A stretch of DNA of 5,949 nucleotides from the NCBI GenBank assembly GCA_026419655.1, contig JANZZA010000150.1, forward strand, positions 1 to 5,949, read 5' to 3'. The position numbers and the translations under genes are program-made. How positions within the stretch are numbered: position 1 is the first letter of the stretch; each line of letters opens with the position of its first letter. The stretch comes from Armatimonadota bacterium. Lineage in GTDB: Bacteria; Armatimonadota; Zipacnadia; Zipacnadales; FEN-943. Shown here one piece after another: positions 1 to 5,677 of this stretch. Below the pieces are notes generated by a model that saw nothing but the letters and a program-made list of their open reading frames with translations, was not told the DNA's origin and did not search any database.

Positions 1-294
1 GCCATCGCGCGTGGGCATTGGCACCACGATGTACATATTATGCTTGACGGCCACCTCGGAAAGCCTTTCAGTCGTCGGGCCAGGCACTGGCTCAGCCGCC
101 TCCATTTGAGCTTCCATGGTAGGCAGGCCCGAAACGTTGCAGTGTTCGGGAAAGAGCACCAAGTCCGGCTTGGGTCGGGCTGTGGCAGCAAGCTCCGCCA
201 ACTGTGCCAGCTTCTCGCGTTGGCGTTCCAGGAAGTTCTCGCCGGCCTCGACGGGCGTGTAGGAAACCGTAGACACTCGTATCCATCGCGCCAT
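1..294 (-). CDS. Carbon-nitrogen hydrolase (nitrilase superfamily), N-terminal part; runs off the left edge
   Basis: Translation from ATG 294 gives 98 residues, still open at the window edge, so only about the first third of a typical 250-300 residue enzyme is present. It begins MARWIRVSTVSYTPVEAG, the usual first beta strand of the fold. Residues 44-55 read DLVLFPEHCNVSG-like, a hydrophobic strand ending in F-P-E, where Glu50 matches the catalytic glutamate of the Glu-Lys-Cys triad. The following AEPVPGPTTERL and the strand NMYIVVPMP match the conserved stretch after it. The Lys and Cys lie outside the window and cannot be checked. The family hydrolyses amides or nitriles in the cytoplasm; the substrate cannot be told from this fragment. 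A strong Shine-Dalgarno sequence supports the start. It lies on the same strand as the sigma/anti-sigma operon, 141 bases after it, and may have its own promoter. Confidence 0.88.
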   Translation of the reverse strand, partial: MARWIRVSTVSYTPVEAGENFLERQREKLAQLAELAATARPKPDLVLFPEHCNVSGLPTMEAQMEAAEPVPGPTTERLSEVAVKHNMYIVVPMPTRDG

Positions 295-303
295 TGTACT
301 GAG

Positions 304-311
304 CACCTCCC
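304..311 (-). promoter_or_regulatory. Shine-Dalgarno site of the carbon-nitrogen hydrolase gene
   Basis: On the minus strand GGGAGGTG lies 9 bases before ATG 294. It is close to the full anti-SD complement and settles this start. No other in-frame start has comparable support. Confidence 0.75.
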
Positions 312-356
312 TTGTTAGTGCATGCAGCACCGGGATTTGTCCTGGGCAGGTGCGAA

Positions 357-385
357 CCAGATTCCACGGGGATGAGGCAGGTTCC
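357..385 (-). promoter_or_regulatory. Candidate ECF-type promoter before the carbon-nitrogen hydrolase gene
   Basis: Reading the minus strand, GGAACC (385-380) is followed after 18 bases by TCTGG (361-357). This resembles the GGAAC(TT)-N16-TCTGA pattern known for RpoE-type sigma factors. The start point would fall near 350, leaving a leader of about 55 bases before ATG 294. The same GGAACC box precedes the sigma gene and the E2-type gene. Six-base boxes arise by chance, so this is an inference from position and resemblance only. Confidence 0.35.
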
Positions 386-435
386 TTCTCTCGCGCCCGC
401 GGGAATGGACGCAGACCAGCCGGAGACGGGGTCCT

Positions 436-1227
436 TTACTGCTGCGGCGGTGGCTCGGGCACGGGTGCGGTAGGCGCGGAGCCACCAGGGGGAGCTGAGA
501 GAATGTCTATTAGCTCGGCGATCAGCCCCGGCGCTTTCTCATTCGCCCGGGCGAGCAGCATCGTTAGCGCCTGGGGATATTTTCGTCCTACGACCGCCGC
601 GATGTCGAACAGCAGTTGGGGATATTTCATCACCAGGGCTGTCTGCAGCTCGATCAGAGCCTGGGGAAACTGCTGCTGCACCAGTTTTATTACGTCCGGA
701 ATGAGCCGCGGATACTTTTCCCGGATTATCCGCCGCGCTTCGTCAACGGCTTGGGGGCCGGCAGGAATCCGCGCAAGCTCTTCAAGGAGGGGGCCGTAGT
801 CTCGCCGCAACAAATCCTCAACGGCCTGCGCTAACTGGGGATACCTCTTGGTCACCAGCAGCGAGACTTGCTGCTGTACGAAAGTGGCTATTTCGGGGTA
901 CTTCGTGGCTACGAGGTTGCTCAACTCGCCCTCAAGCTCGGCGTAGAAATTCGGGTTTATGCCAGCCATAATGTCGAACACGTCAGCGACGAAGTCCGGG
1001 TAGCGTTTGTTGAGGTGCTGGATGGCCTGGGCCTTGCGCTCCGGCATAGCCTGGACAAACAAGACCCAGCAGAGAGCGAAGTTGGGCTCCGTGTCCACTC
1101 TTGGAGTGGTGGGGGCAGGTCGGTCTTGTGCTGAGCTTTGTTGTGCCAGCAGTTGAGCAGCTAGTAGCGCTGCCGCCAGGGCTGCGGCCAACAGCCCGAG
1201 GGCTTCACATCGCTGCTGGGACTGCAT
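436..1227 (-). CDS. Probable exported protein with tandem 15-residue K-Y-P-Q helical repeats, function unknown
   Basis: I do not recognise this 263-residue protein. Residues 10-28 are a Leu/Ala-rich hydrophobic segment, followed by S-S-A-Q near 31-34, which looks like a signal peptide with a cleavage site; a membrane anchor is the alternative. From about residue 71 on it is made of short helical units starting with [K/R/Q]-[Y/F]-P-[Q/E/R/D]. The last five have an exact 15-residue period (aromatic or equivalent at 172, 187, 202, 217, 232); earlier ones at 76, 110, 129 and 144 are spaced irregularly. Leu/Ile/Val occupy positions expected for the inner face of amphipathic helices. The C-terminus (246-263) is a Pro/Ala/Gly tail. 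ATG 1227 lies inside the end of the anti-sigma gene (23-base overlap), with no strong SD, so translational coupling is likely. The position suggests a periplasmic or surface partner of the sigma/anti-sigma pair, or a structural target. That is inference. Confidence 0.8.
   Translation of the reverse strand: MQSQQRCEALGLLAAALAAALLAAQLLAQQSSAQDRPAPTTPRVDTEPNFALCWVLFVQAMPERKAQAIQHLNKRYPDFVADVFDIMAGINPNFYAELEGELSNLVATKYPEIATFVQQQVSLLVTKRYPQLAQAVEDLLRRDYGPLLEELARIPAGPQAVDEARRIIREKYPRLIPDVIKLVQQQFPQALIELQTALVMKYPQLLFDIAAVVGRKYPQALTMLLARANEKAPGLIAELIDILSAPPGGSAPTAPVPEPPPQQ
493..717 (-). repeat. Five tandem 45-base coding repeats (15-residue K-Y-P-Q units)
   Basis: This stretch encodes residues 171-245 of the exported repeat protein. 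Five units of exactly 45 bases begin KYPRL, QFPQA, KYPQL, KYPQA and KAPGL. On the plus strand the units show as recurring TGGGGATATTT-like blocks (for example 616-626 and 571-581). The repeats are clearest at their first four residues and diverge after that. This suggests old duplications held by structural constraint rather than recent slippage. Confidence 0.85.
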
Positions 1228-2155
1228 CGGGGGACACCCGGCTCGCCGGTACGTCTGCGGCTTCCGGGGAAGCGCCCAGGCTTGCGGCGGCTAGATCTGT
1301 GCCACGCCTGGCGATAGCGTCGGCGAGATAGTGTTCAATAAGGGCGCCCGCTAGCACTCCTGCCGCCACGCCATGCGCCACACGGCCATTTATGCCATCA
1401 ACCGAGGTTTCGGCAATCGAGGGCGGTGGGGGAGAAGTTTCTTGCGCAGCCAGGCCGGAGCCTACCGGCCCGCGTGGTGCACGTGCCGGGGTGTCGCCGC
1501 GGCGTGTCTCTTGCCGTTGCGGAGCGGTCTGCAAGATGCGCCCGGACACTTGGAGAGGTGGCGCAGTCGGTCGCCCAGGGGGAGTGTACCAGCGTCGCTG
1601 TACAGGAGCTGCAGCCGCCCTCGCGATCCCCGGCCGCACCACTGCCCGAGAGTGCGGTAAGACAGACCGGCCGGCTGGCTGGACAAGCCGGCCGGGATTG
1701 GTGCCCACCTCCCACGATGCGGGCACCACAACCACAGGCTCACGATACATTACCGCAGACAACTGGTGATGGGCTGTTCGCGCTGCGATCGGCAGGTAAC
1801 TCAGAGCTGTAAAGAGAAGCAGGGCGGCTGCCGCTGCGCCCGCGTACGCCCCGCGCCCCCACGCCAGGATTGGCACCTCGCGCGGCGATGCCAGCGAGGC
1901 CACCAGGCAGGCACCCTTTATCTGATCAGCAAGATCCGCAGACGGCACAGGAGCCGGTATTCGTGCCAGCACGGCTGGCAGCCGCTTCGCCTGCCGGAGA
2001 TACTCTCGACAGGCCTTACACTTGCTCAGGTGCGCGGCCACGAAAGACCTTTTCCGCTTCGGCAGGATGCCCAGGACGAGCCTTTGAAGCAGCGGCTCGT
2101 ACCGCAGACATCCCTCCGACCGGTGCTTACTCTTTGCCACCTCTTGGCGTGCCAT
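1205..2155 (-). CDS. Membrane-anchored zinc-finger (ZAS/zf-HC2) anti-sigma factor
   Basis: This 316-residue protein has an N-terminal anti-sigma domain with Cys16, then His42-x3-Cys46-x2-Cys49 in AAHLSKCKACREYL, the ZAS zinc motif that binds ECF sigma factors in the cytoplasm. One clear transmembrane helix follows at about 102-124 (AYAGAAAAALLLFTALSYLP). The rest (125-316) should lie outside the membrane. It is rich in Pro, Arg and Ala, looks disordered, and has a second short hydrophobic stretch at about 259-275. Family role: hold the cognate sigma at the membrane and release it on an envelope signal, often through proteolysis. The gene begins 31 bases after the sigma stop, with only a weak GAGA as SD, which fits co-translation with the sigma gene. 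It overlaps the repeat-protein gene. The outer domain is longer than in minimal ZAS proteins and resembles no sensor domain I know. Confidence 0.85.
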   Translation of the reverse strand: MARQEVAKSKHRSEGCLRYEPLLQRLVLGILPKRKRSFVAAHLSKCKACREYLRQAKRLPAVLARIPAPVPSADLADQIKGACLVASLASPREVPILAWGRGAYAGAAAAALLLFTALSYLPIAARTAHHQLSAVMYREPVVVVPASWEVGTNPGRLVQPAGRSVLPHSRAVVRPGIARAAAAPVQRRWYTPPGRPTAPPLQVSGRILQTAPQRQETRRGDTPARAPRGPVGSGLAAQETSPPPPSIAETSVDGINGRVAHGVAAGVLAGALIEHYLADAIARRGTDLAAASLGASPEAADVPASRVSPDAVPAAM

Positions 2156-2186
2156 TTCAGTATCTCAATAGTTAAAGCGACCGGCG

Positions 2187-2873
2187 CTAGATTTGGATAC
2201 GCATCTTGCCCTGCTGGTATCTTTGAAAAACCCTGGCAAAGGCGGCTCTGGCTCGCGCCAACCGAGACTTCACCGTCCCGGTCGGGCAGCCGAGTATTCT
2301 TGCCGCTTCCTCATAAGGCAAGCCTTCCAAATCCACCAGCGTGATGACGGCCCGATGCTTTGGCGTCAATTTGCTCAGGGCCGCATGGACAGCGTGCTGG
2401 AGCTCCTTGCGCTCAAGCAGCACTTCCGGCGACTGGCTGGTGTCTGGCGCCAAGCGCTCCGCTATTCCACTTTCCGCTTCCTGCAGCTCTTCCAGGGACG
2501 AGCCAACTACCTGTGATCGCCGGCCGCGCTTCCTCAGCTCATTGATGGCCGCATTGACGGCTATCCTGTAAAGCCACGTGCGGAAACTGGCCTGGCCCTG
2601 GAATTGGAAGCTACGCAGGGCGCGCAACGCGCGGACGAACACATCTTGCGTAATATCTTCGGCTTCAGCGGCCCCGCACATGCGATAGATGATGCCGTAT
2701 ACTCGCGCGTGGTATTGGTCCACCAGTTGCGAGTAGGCTTCTCCGTCGCCGAGCTTGGCTGCTTCCACCAGCACGCGGTCTACATCGTCCGCGCCCTCGG
2801 TCTCCACCTGTTCCAACGCGTCCGAGCCGACAAGGTTCCGCGCCTTGGAAAGCAGTTGGTCCTCTCTGGCCAC
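2187..2873 (-). CDS. ECF-family RNA polymerase sigma factor (RpoE-like)
   Basis: From GTG 2873 the protein has 228 residues. Region 2 spans about 44-118: AYSQLVDQYHARVYGIIYRM, then AEDITQDVFVRAL (core-polymerase contact and -10 recognition), then FRTWLYRIAVNAAINELRKR. After a linker of about 40 residues, region 4 spans about 160-213, with the helix-turn-helix Y-E-E-A-A-R-I-L-G-C-P-T-G-T-V-K-S-R-L that reads the -35 box. There is no region 3, as usual for ECF factors. GTG 2873 is preferred over ATG 2930 for two reasons: it has AGGAGG seven bases upstream, and a TATAAT box lies between the two codons. The N-terminal extension of about 35 residues is somewhat long. The anti-sigma gene follows 31 bases downstream, so the pair probably forms a switchable envelope or stress response unit. 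The regulon is unknown. Confidence 0.93.
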   Translation of the reverse strand: MAREDQLLSKARNLVGSDALEQVETEGADDVDRVLVEAAKLGDGEAYSQLVDQYHARVYGIIYRMCGAAEAEDITQDVFVRALRALRSFQFQGQASFRTWLYRIAVNAAINELRKRGRRSQVVGSSLEELQEAESGIAERLAPDTSQSPEVLLERKELQHAVHAALSKLTPKHRAVITLVDLEGLPYEEAARILGCPTGTVKSRLARARAAFARVFQRYQQGKMRIQI

Positions 2874-2880
2874 CGATTGC

Positions 2881-2886
2881 CCTCCT
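2881..2886 (-). promoter_or_regulatory. Shine-Dalgarno site that decides the sigma factor start
   Basis: AGGAGG on the minus strand lies seven bases before GTG 2873, a perfect SD at ideal spacing. It supports GTG 2873 as start over the in-frame ATG at 2930, which has no such site. Confidence 0.8.
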
Positions 2887-2894
2887 CGTCTGGT

Positions 2895-2923
2895 ATTATA
2901 TATGACTACAGACTGTCGTACAA
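2895..2923 (-). promoter_or_regulatory. Housekeeping-type promoter of the sigma/anti-sigma operon
   Basis: On the minus strand a perfect TATAAT (2900-2895) follows TTGTAC (2923-2918) with a 17-base spacer. The -35 box matches only its TTG. The start point would be near 2888, giving a leader of about 15 bases that is almost entirely the SD region. ATG 2930 lies upstream of this promoter, which again favours GTG 2873. Confidence 0.65.
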
Positions 2924-2930
2924 GTTGCAT

Positions 2931-2956
2931 GAAACAGTTTTTCTGGCATCGGTTCC
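2931..2956 (-). promoter_or_regulatory. Candidate ECF (possibly autoregulatory) promoter of the sigma gene
   Basis: GGAACC (2956-2951, minus strand) is followed after 18 bases by TC (2932-2931, in TTTCATG). The spacing matches the box before the carbon-nitrogen hydrolase gene, but the -10 part is weak. Autoregulation is common for ECF sigma factors; here it is only suggested. Transcription would start near 2925, downstream of ATG 2930, so it too would use GTG 2873. Confidence 0.3.
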
Positions 2957-3258
2957 TGGCACGTGTGCTGCTCCTTGAGCCGCATCATGACATCGTGGAA
3001 AACGTTTGTGAGGGGGCCAGCGGAGAGCCTTTTGTATTGTCCGCAGGTCCCTTCCATGATTGTTGCAAAACCTATCATCCGCCCGTCTCAGAGCCGGACA
3101 GTGGCCAGCGCCGAGGGGATGATTCTCTACCCGTCATGCTGTCATGCGCCCGATGTCCTACCCTTCGCCACAATCTCCTGGGGAGAAACAGAGCCTGTGG
3201 CCGCGCCCTTGGCAAGCTAGGGTGCTGGCTGAAGCCCTAGAGCTGCCCCAATAGGACT
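2957..3258. other. Divergent intergenic region with no supported gene
   Basis: No reading frame here has family resemblance or a good ribosome site. A 60-codon minus-strand frame (2896-3078) crosses the sigma promoter and is not believable. Small structures are present: a TCTCC-TGG-GGAGA palindrome (3173-3185), an inverted repeat CTAGGG/CCCTAG (3217-3222 and 3235-3240), and GTCATGC twice at an eight-base step (3133-3139, 3141-3147). None has a known role. I see no tRNA, no known riboswitch, and no LexA box of the E. coli or Bacillus type. Confidence 0.5.
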
Positions 3259-3284
3259 CCGGTCAGGCTCTTAAGTACGACCGG
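3259..3284 (+). promoter_or_regulatory. Inverted repeat in the ruvC promoter region, possible operator
   Basis: CCGGTC (3259-3264) and GACCGG (3279-3284) form a perfect six-base inverted repeat around a 14-base centre. It covers where the -35 box of the ruvC promoter should lie. A second small repeat, GCGG-TTTT-CCGC (3285-3296), abuts the TATAAT box. A protein-binding role is possible but unproven. Confidence 0.3.
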
Positions 3285-3296
3285 GCGGTTTTCCGC

Positions 3297-3302
3297 TATA
3301 AT
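3297..3302 (+). promoter_or_regulatory. -10 box of the ruvCAB operon, predicting a near-leaderless message
   Basis: A perfect TATAAT ends ten bases before the ruvC ATG. The usual start point, seven bases after the box, would be near 3309, leaving a leader of 0-4 bases. No Shine-Dalgarno sequence lies before ATG 3312, which agrees with leaderless translation. No convincing -35 box is seen at 16-18 bases. Confidence 0.55.
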
Positions 3303-3311
3303 CCTACTGCC

Positions 3312-3854
3312 ATGCGCGTGTTGGGCATTGACCCTGGCCTGCAAGCCACAGGATACGGCGTGATAGACTACGAGACTGGCCGGTGCCGGCTGGTCGAGGG
3401 CGGAATTATCGAGACAGCGACGGCTGTGGAGTTGCCAGAGCGCCTGGCAAAAATATACGCGGGCGTGGAATCAGTTGCGCGTCAGTTCCAGCCGTCCGTC
3501 GCTGTTGTCGAGAGCCTGTATGCCAAGTACCGCAGCCCGCGGACGGCACTGCTGATGAGCCATGCGCGGGGCGTTGTACTGCTGGCGCTGGCACATTGCG
3601 GCGTGGAAGTAGTGAGCTATCCGGCGTCGCTGGTTAAGCGGGCGCTGACGGGACACGGGCGCGCCGCCAAGGGACAGGTGGCAGGCATGGTGGCTCAGGT
3701 GCTGGGGATTAGCATGGACGCTGTGCCCGACCATGTCTCGGACGCTCTGGCGATTGCGATATGCCACTCAACGCCGTGGGCTGCGGGCCGCGGCCAGCGC
3801 TTGGTTTGGCAACAGGAGACAAGGCCGGTTCTGCAGCGGGGGCGAAGAGCATGA
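3312..3854 (+). CDS. ruvC: Crossover junction endodeoxyribonuclease RuvC
   Basis: RuvC cuts Holliday junctions symmetrically, as a dimer, after RuvAB branch migration, to finish recombinational repair in the cytoplasm. The 180-residue protein is close to the family's usual length of about 170-190. It opens MRVLGIDPGLQATGYGVI, with catalytic Asp7. Glu67 lies in VAVVESLYAK. The last two metal ligands are His141 and Asp144 in DHVSDALAIAICH, the His/Asp version found in Thermus-type RuvC, where E. coli has Asp/Asp. LMSHARGVVLLA (81-92) and YPASLVKRALTGHGRAAK (103-120) match conserved DNA-contact segments. The tail after 152 is basic and variable. ATG 3312 is chosen because the family begins exactly there, although no SD precedes it. 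The last four bases (ATGA) overlap the ruvA start. Confidence 0.96.
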   Translation: MRVLGIDPGLQATGYGVIDYETGRCRLVEGGIIETATAVELPERLAKIYAGVESVARQFQPSVAVVESLYAKYRSPRTALLMSHARGVVLLALAHCGVEVVSYPASLVKRALTGHGRAAKGQVAGMVAQVLGISMDAVPDHVSDALAIAICHSTPWAAGRGQRLVWQQETRPVLQRGRRA

Positions 3855-4465
3855 TTTCGCGGCTGAGAGGCTTACTGCGGGCCATAGACCGGGAGAGTTG
3901 TGAGGTAGACGTGGGCGGCGTGAGCTATCATGTGCTCCTGCCGCCTTCGGTGGCTGAACGTCTTGCCGAGAGGCCTCTGGGCAGCGAGGTCGAGCTTTAC
4001 ACCTATTATTACCTGCAGACTGACCCTCAAAAGGCGATTCCGGTGTTGCTGGGTTTCGAAAACCGTCGGCAGAGGGATTTTTTTGAGCTGCTTACGCAGG
4101 TGCCTAAGTTCGGCCCACGGGCGGCACTGCGGGCCATGGCGCTGCCCGTGGCTACCCTGGCGCGGGCCATCGAGGCCCAGGACCTGCGCTTGCTGCGATC
4201 GTTGCCCGGCGTGGGGCCACAACGGGCTAAGGACCTGGTGGCGGCTCTGGAAGGCAAGGTGGCAGGCTTTGTCCAGGTGGTCGAGGGCGAGGCTGCTGTT
4301 CCCCTGGAGCCGGCCAGCGAAGCCGAAGCCGACGCCGTGGACGTGCTGGAGCAATTGGGCGTGCCCCGCGCCGATGCCCTGCGGCGCGTGGCTGCCGTGA
4401 GGCGTGACCATCCGCAAGTCGAGACTGCTGATGAAATTGTACGCCTGGCCTTTCGGCTGGGCTGA
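3851..4465 (+). CDS. ruvA: Holliday junction DNA helicase subunit RuvA
   Basis: RuvA binds four-way junctions as a tetramer and loads the RuvB motor. From ATG 3851 it has 204 residues, the normal size. Domain I (1 to about 69) begins MISRLRGLLRAIDRESCEVD and includes VGGVSYHVLLP. Domain II has two helix-hairpin-helix motifs, QVPKFGPRAAL (83-93) and LPGVGPQRAKDLV (118-130). Domain III (about 159-204, ADAVDVLEQLGVPRADALRR) is the RuvB-binding part after a Glu/Ala-rich linker. Unusual points: the acidic-pin position reads Q-T-D (56-58) where E. coli has R-E-D, with about four extra residues after it, and the first hairpin is K-F-G instead of G-V-G. The start overlaps the ruvC stop as ATGA, so translation is coupled. 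An in-frame ATG at 3761 would add 30 residues encoded inside ruvC and is rejected. Confidence 0.95.
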   Translation: MISRLRGLLRAIDRESCEVDVGGVSYHVLLPPSVAERLAERPLGSEVELYTYYYLQTDPQKAIPVLLGFENRRQRDFFELLTQVPKFGPRAALRAMALPVATLARAIEAQDLRLLRSLPGVGPQRAKDLVAALEGKVAGFVQVVEGEAAVPLEPASEAEADAVDVLEQLGVPRADALRRVAAVRRDHPQVETADEIVRLAFRLG

Positions 4466-4489
4466 GTGATTGATGAGGACGGCGCGACG

Positions 4490-5551
4490 ATGAGAGAGGA
4501 GCCTTTGCGGCGGCGCATAGTAAGCGGCAGTGCGCAATCGGAGGAGTTTGAGGAGCCCTCGAGCCTGCGGCCCCGGCGCCTTGACGAATTTATCGGCCAG
4601 TCCCAGGTCGTCGAGGGGCTGCGCATAGCCATCGCTGCCGCCAGATGGCGCAAGGACGTGCTGGAGCACGTCCTCTTCGACGGCCCGCCCGGCCTCGGCA
4701 AGACTACCCTAGCCTACATCATTGCCGAGGAAATGGGCAGCAACCTGCATCGGACTTCTGGCCCCGCGCTTGAGCGGCCGGGCGACCTGGTTGGAATCCT
4801 TACAAATCTTGAGCGCGGAGACATCCTGTTCATAGATGAAGTTCACCGCCTGGCCCGGCCAATCGAAGAATATCTTTACCCGGCCATGGAAGATTTTCGG
4901 ATTGACTTTGTGGTGGACAAGGGGCCTTACGCCAAAACGATTGGGCTACAGATTCAACCTTTCACTTTAATTGGCGCCACCACTCGCACAGGCCTGGTCG
5001 CTGCGCCCTTGCGCGACCGTTTCGGCATCTATCACCACGTAGGCTTCTACGAGGTGGAAGACCTGGTGGCAATCGTCCGGCGTGCGGCAAGGATCCTTGG
5101 AATAGACCTGCGGCCCGAGGGGGCTGAGGTCCTGGCATGCCGCGCCAGAGGCACCCCTCGCGTGGTAAACAGACTCCTGCGCCGTGTCCGCGACTACGCC
5201 CAGGTCATCGGCGATGGCGTGATAACAGCCGAGGTAGCTGTGCAAGCCCTTGACGCCATGGGCGTGGACCACCTCGGCCTGGACGAGCTTGACCGCAAGT
5301 ACTTGCGTGCCCTGATTGATTTTTACGGCGGAGGGCCAGCGGGCATAAACGCCATTGCCGCATCTCTTGGCGAAGACCAGGGCACCCTTGAGGACGTCGT
5401 CGAGCCCTATCTTTTGAAGATAGGCTTTGTTGTCAGGACGCCCAGGGGACGAGAGGCTACGGCAAGAGCGTATCAGCATCTGGGGCTGAAATCTCCCCGG
5501 CGCCGGCTGACGCAGGCGCAGGAGAATCTGCCCCTGGACGTTGATGAGTAG
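4490..5551 (+). CDS. ruvB: Holliday junction branch migration ATPase RuvB
   Basis: RuvB is the hexameric AAA+ motor that pumps DNA through the RuvA-bound junction. From ATG 4490 it has 353 residues. SLRPRRLDEFIGQ (25-37) is the RuvB N-terminal signature. Walker A is GPPGLGKT (65-72), Walker B DILFIDE (111-117), sensor 1 GATTR (162-166), the arginine finger Arg175 in PLRDRFG, and sensor 2 Arg224 in GTPRVVNR. The C-terminal winged helix follows at about 281-333 (GINAIAASLGEDQGTLEDV, EPYLLKIGFVVRTPRG). No key residue is missing. The frame also has GTG at 4466, directly after the ruvA stop, which would add eight residues (VIDEDGAT). ATG 4490 has TGAGGA about ten bases upstream and is slightly preferred; both starts are plausible. 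It is the last gene of the ruv operon. Confidence 0.97.
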   Translation: MREEPLRRRIVSGSAQSEEFEEPSSLRPRRLDEFIGQSQVVEGLRIAIAAARWRKDVLEHVLFDGPPGLGKTTLAYIIAEEMGSNLHRTSGPALERPGDLVGILTNLERGDILFIDEVHRLARPIEEYLYPAMEDFRIDFVVDKGPYAKTIGLQIQPFTLIGATTRTGLVAAPLRDRFGIYHHVGFYEVEDLVAIVRRAARILGIDLRPEGAEVLACRARGTPRVVNRLLRRVRDYAQVIGDGVITAEVAVQALDAMGVDHLGLDELDRKYLRALIDFYGGGPAGINAIAASLGEDQGTLEDVVEPYLLKIGFVVRTPRGREATARAYQHLGLKSPRRRLTQAQENLPLDVDE

Positions 5552-5552
5552 G

Positions 5553-5632
5553 GGCCGCTGTCGGTGCGTGTGGGCCCGGCGCGAGGGCGCTCGTGGCAGA
5601 TGCTTGTCGCGCCGGGCCGGATGGCCGCTGTC
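5553..5632. repeat. Long hairpin after ruvB, flanked by ten-base direct repeats
   Basis: A perfect 12-base inverted repeat, GGCCCGGCGCGA (5573-5584) and TCGCGCCGGGCC (5607-5618), encloses a 22-base loop. It begins 21 bases after the ruvB stop. The direct repeat GGCCGCTGTC occurs at 5553-5562 and 5623-5632, either side of the hairpin. As RNA the stem would be very stable and may protect or end the ruv transcript, but no T-run follows, so it is not a classical intrinsic terminator. The flanking repeats also allow a small mobile or REP-like element. Structure is seen; function is inferred. Confidence 0.6.
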
Positions 5633-5677
5633 AAGCCTCGGCCTCGGTGGACAGTGTAAGAAGTTTGGGAAGGGGGT

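Noticed and set aside
407..435. Possible intrinsic terminator after the repeat-protein gene
   Set aside because: Only weak GGAC/GTCC pairing can be drawn and no T-run follows on the minus strand.
350..799. Plus-strand 149-codon frame with repeated W-G-Y-F segments
   Set aside because: The repeats are the antisense image of the KYPQ units of the minus-strand protein; the frame has no SD or family match.
1373..1812. Several overlapping frames on both strands opposite or within the anti-sigma gene
   Set aside because: GC-rich, Pro/Arg-rich anti-sigma sequence opens all frames; only the 316-residue frame has a zinc motif and a transmembrane helix and fits the operon.
2896..3078. Minus-strand 60-codon frame upstream of the sigma gene
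   Set aside because: It overlaps the sigma promoter and ribosome site, has no family resemblance and no convincing SD.
3133..3147. GTCATGC repeated at an eight-base step
   Set aside because: Only two copies, no link to a promoter box, and short enough to be chance.
3761..3850. Upstream in-frame ATG that would lengthen RuvA by 30 residues
   Set aside because: RuvA proteins begin M-I-x-x-L-x-G, exactly at ATG 3851, and the extension is ruvC read in another frame.
3872..4669. Minus-strand 265-codon frame opposite ruvA and the start of ruvB
   Set aside because: It is a shadow of well-identified genes in GC-rich DNA; its translation is Gln/His/Leu/Arg-rich and resembles no family.
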